This document shows positions 24,158 through 25,781 of a DNA stretch of 25,781 nucleotides, piece after piece. Source of the DNA: HXMU1420-2 sp040830545 (GTDB taxonomy: Bacteria > Pseudomonadota > Alphaproteobacteria > Rhodobacterales > Rhodobacteraceae); the NCBI GenBank assembly GCA_040830545.1, contig JBFOMB010000066.1:1-25781 (forward strand). The letters run 5' to 3'. Within the stretch, counting starts at the first letter, position 1; each line of letters opens with the position of its first letter. The position numbers were made by a program, and so were the translations under genes. The notes under the pieces were generated by a model. It had not been told where the DNA came from and did no database searches. It saw only the letters and a list, made by a program, of their open reading frames with translations.

Positions 24158-25781
24158 ATGGATCAGTTTACACTCAACCTGCTGTTTGTGGGCGCGTCTT
24201 TTGCGCTCTACATCGGCATTGCGATCTGGGCCCGCGCCGGGTCCACGTCGGAATTCTACGCCGCTGGTCGCGGCGTTCACCCCGTCACCAACGGGATGGC
24301 CACAGCGGCGGACTGGATGTCGGCAGCCTCGTTCATCTCGATGGCGGGTCTGATTGCCTTTACCGGCTATGACAATTCCAGCTTCCTGATGGGCTGGACC
24401 GGCGGTTACGTGCTGCTGGCGCTGTTGCTGGCCCCCTACCTGCGCAAGTTTGGCAAGTTCACGGTGTCCGAGTTCATCGGCGACCGCTTCTATTCCAAGA
24501 CCGCGCGCATGGTGGCAGTGATCTGCCTTCTGGTAGCTTCCATCACCTACGTGATCGGTCAGATGCAGGGCGTGGGCATTGCCTTTGGCCGTTTCCTGGA
24601 AATCGACGCGTTCTGGGGTTTGCTGATCGGCGCCTGTGTGGTGTTCGCCTACGCGGTGTTCGGTGGCATGAAGGGCGTGACCTACACGCAGGTTGCACAA
24701 TACTGCGTTCTGATCACGGCCTACACCATCCCGGCGATCTTCATTTCGCTGCAGTTGACAGGCACCCCGATCCCGGCGCTGGGTCTGTTTGGCACGACCG
24801 AAAGCGGTGAACCGCTGCTGGCCAAGCTGAACCAGATCGTCACCGACCTCGGCTTTGCTGAATATACTGCCGCACACGGGTCCACGGTGAACATGGTGCT
24901 CTTCACTCTGTCGCTGATGATTGGTACCGCGGGCCTGCCCCACGTCATCATGCGCTTTTTCACCGTGCCTCGTGTGTCTGACGCGCGCTGGTCGGCAGGC
25001 TGGACCCTGGTGTTCATCGCGCTTCTGTACCTGACAGCCCCGGCGGTTGGTGCAATGGCACGCCTGAACATCTCGGAACTGATGTGGCCGAACGGGACCG
25101 AAGCCGCAGCTGTCAGCATCGAACAGATCGAAACCGATCCGGAATATGCGTGGATGGCGACGTGGCAGAAGACCGGTCTTCTTGATTGGGAAGACAAAAA
25201 CGGCGACGGCATGATCCAGTATTACAACGACAAGAATGCTGATCTGCAGGCCAAAGCCGAAGAAAACGGCTGGGCGGGCAACGAACTGACCAAGTTCAAC
25301 CGCGACATCCTGGTGTTGGCCAACCCCGAAATCGCGTCCCTGCCGGGATGGGTGATCGGTCTGGTGGCGGCGGGTGGCCTGGCTGCGGCGCTGTCCACGG
25401 CGGCGGGTCTGCTGCTGGCGATCTCGTCTGCGGTCAGCCATGACCTGCTCAAGGGTCAGTTGACGCCGAACATGTCGGAACGCTCGGAACTGATGGCCGC
25501 GCGTATCTCCATGGCGGCAGCGATTGTTGTGGCGGTTCTTCTGGGCCTCAACCCACCCGGGTTCGCGGCGCAGACGGTGGCTCTGGCATTCGGTCTGGCG
25601 GCGGCCTCGATCTTCCCGGCGCTGATGATGGGTATCTTCTCGACCCGCATCAACAACGCTGGCGCGGTTGCGGGCATGCTGGCGGGGCTGGGTGTGGCGC
25701 CACTGTATATCTTCCTGCACAAAAGCTGGTTCTTTTTCCCTGACACCCATTCTGTCACCGATGCCGACCCCCTGCTGGGGC
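24158..25781 (+). CDS. Sodium:solute symporter large subunit, acetate-type (partial, runs off the right edge)
   Basis: At least 541 residues of a multi-spanning SSS-family transporter are encoded, cut by the window edge. Family features are the N-terminal AADWMSAASFISMAGL (about 50-65), EFIGDRFYSKTARM, and the late LSTAAGLLLAISSAVSHDL segment with the sodium-site serines and threonine. The paired DUF4212 gene places it in the VC_2705 group, related to ActP, probably importing acetate or another short carboxylate with sodium. A large loop (about 305-400) between membrane segments contains DKNGDGMIQYYN, an EF-hand-like calcium loop. The ATG at 24158 follows the DUF4212 stop by 4 bp; no strong ribosome site is visible, so coupling is likely. 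Confidence 0.93.
   Translation, partial: MDQFTLNLLFVGASFALYIGIAIWARAGSTSEFYAAGRGVHPVTNGMATAADWMSAASFISMAGLIAFTGYDNSSFLMGWTGGYVLLALLLAPYLRKFGKFTVSEFIGDRFYSKTARMVAVICLLVASITYVIGQMQGVGIAFGRFLEIDAFWGLLIGACVVFAYAVFGGMKGVTYTQVAQYCVLITAYTIPAIFISLQLTGTPIPALGLFGTTESGEPLLAKLNQIVTDLGFAEYTAAHGSTVNMVLFTLSLMIGTAGLPHVIMRFFTVPRVSDARWSAGWTLVFIALLYLTAPAVGAMARLNISELMWPNGTEAAAVSIEQIETDPEYAWMATWQKTGLLDWEDKNGDGMIQYYNDKNADLQAKAEENGWAGNELTKFNRDILVLANPEIASLPGWVIGLVAAGGLAAALSTAAGLLLAISSAVSHDLLKGQLTPNMSERSELMAARISMAAAIVVAVLLGLNPPGFAAQTVALAFGLAAASIFPALMMGIFSTRINNAGAVAGMLAGLGVAPLYIFLHKSWFFFPDTHSVTDADPLLG

Noticed and set aside
24071..25750. 559-codon open frame on the minus strand
   Set aside because: It is fully antisense to the DUF4212 and symporter genes, whose families are clear. 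The translation is rich in Arg, His and Gln with no recognisable domain, as expected of a shadow frame in GC-rich coding DNA.

Overview
The window reads as chromosomal DNA of an alphaproteobacterium, most likely a Rhodobacterales (Roseobacter-group) marine bacterium. This rests on the Rhodobacterales-like 5' end of 16S rRNA at the left edge, a moderately high GC content, and gene families typical of that group: MsrP/MsrQ, a type III-like glutamine synthetase with split glutamate-synthase-like subunits, a DUF2793/peptidase G2 protein, and a DUF4212 plus sodium/solute symporter pair. No species can be named from sequence alone. I see no insertion sequence, tRNA, CRISPR array or integrase.

Left part (1-10.99 kb), all on the minus strand. 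The 16S rRNA gene enters from the left edge with its leader, a boxA antitermination site and a good rrn promoter near 614-642. Upstream of it lie msrQ, a cytochrome P450 gene and msrP, so the P450 separates the two subunits of the periplasmic methionine sulfoxide reductase. Next come an ATP-grasp ligase-like gene translationally coupled to a membrane-anchored glutamate-synthase-domain protein, a DsbA/HCCA-isomerase-like protein, the disaggregase ClpB with a possible heat-shock promoter, and a short-chain dehydrogenase.

Middle part (11.1-15.5 kb), mixed strands. pyrF and a small exported protein of unknown function are on the plus strand. A GT4-type glycosyltransferase on the minus strand is divergent from a DUF2793/peptidase G2 spike-like protein with no phage genes beside it.

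Right part (15.6 kb to the end), all on the plus strand. gnd (6-phosphogluconate dehydrogenase) overlaps an XRE-cupin regulator. A very tight run follows: a class II glutamine amidotransferase, a GXGXG-domain protein, an FMN glutamate-synthase-like protein, a DUF3303 protein and a GlnT/GmaS-like glutamine synthetase. This five-gene set resembles the N-methylglutamate synthase plus gamma-glutamylmethylamide synthetase system, but no N-methylglutamate dehydrogenase genes are present here, a DUF3303 gene is wedged inside it, the FMN subunit lacks the usual iron-sulfur cysteines, and the synthetase lacks the usual flap glutamate motif. Its substrate is therefore the most open question in the window. 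After two hairpins come an ArsR regulator, which looks leaderless with an operator on its start codon, and its coupled AHSA1/SRPBCC partner. The window ends in a DUF4212 small subunit and the start of the large subunit of a sodium:solute (acetate-type) symporter, cut off by the right edge.

The most useful leads are the divergent 16S 5' end, the DUF3303-containing GlnT/Glx operon and its two missing motifs, the P450 inside msrPQ, and the coupled glutamate-synthase-like/ATP-grasp pair.
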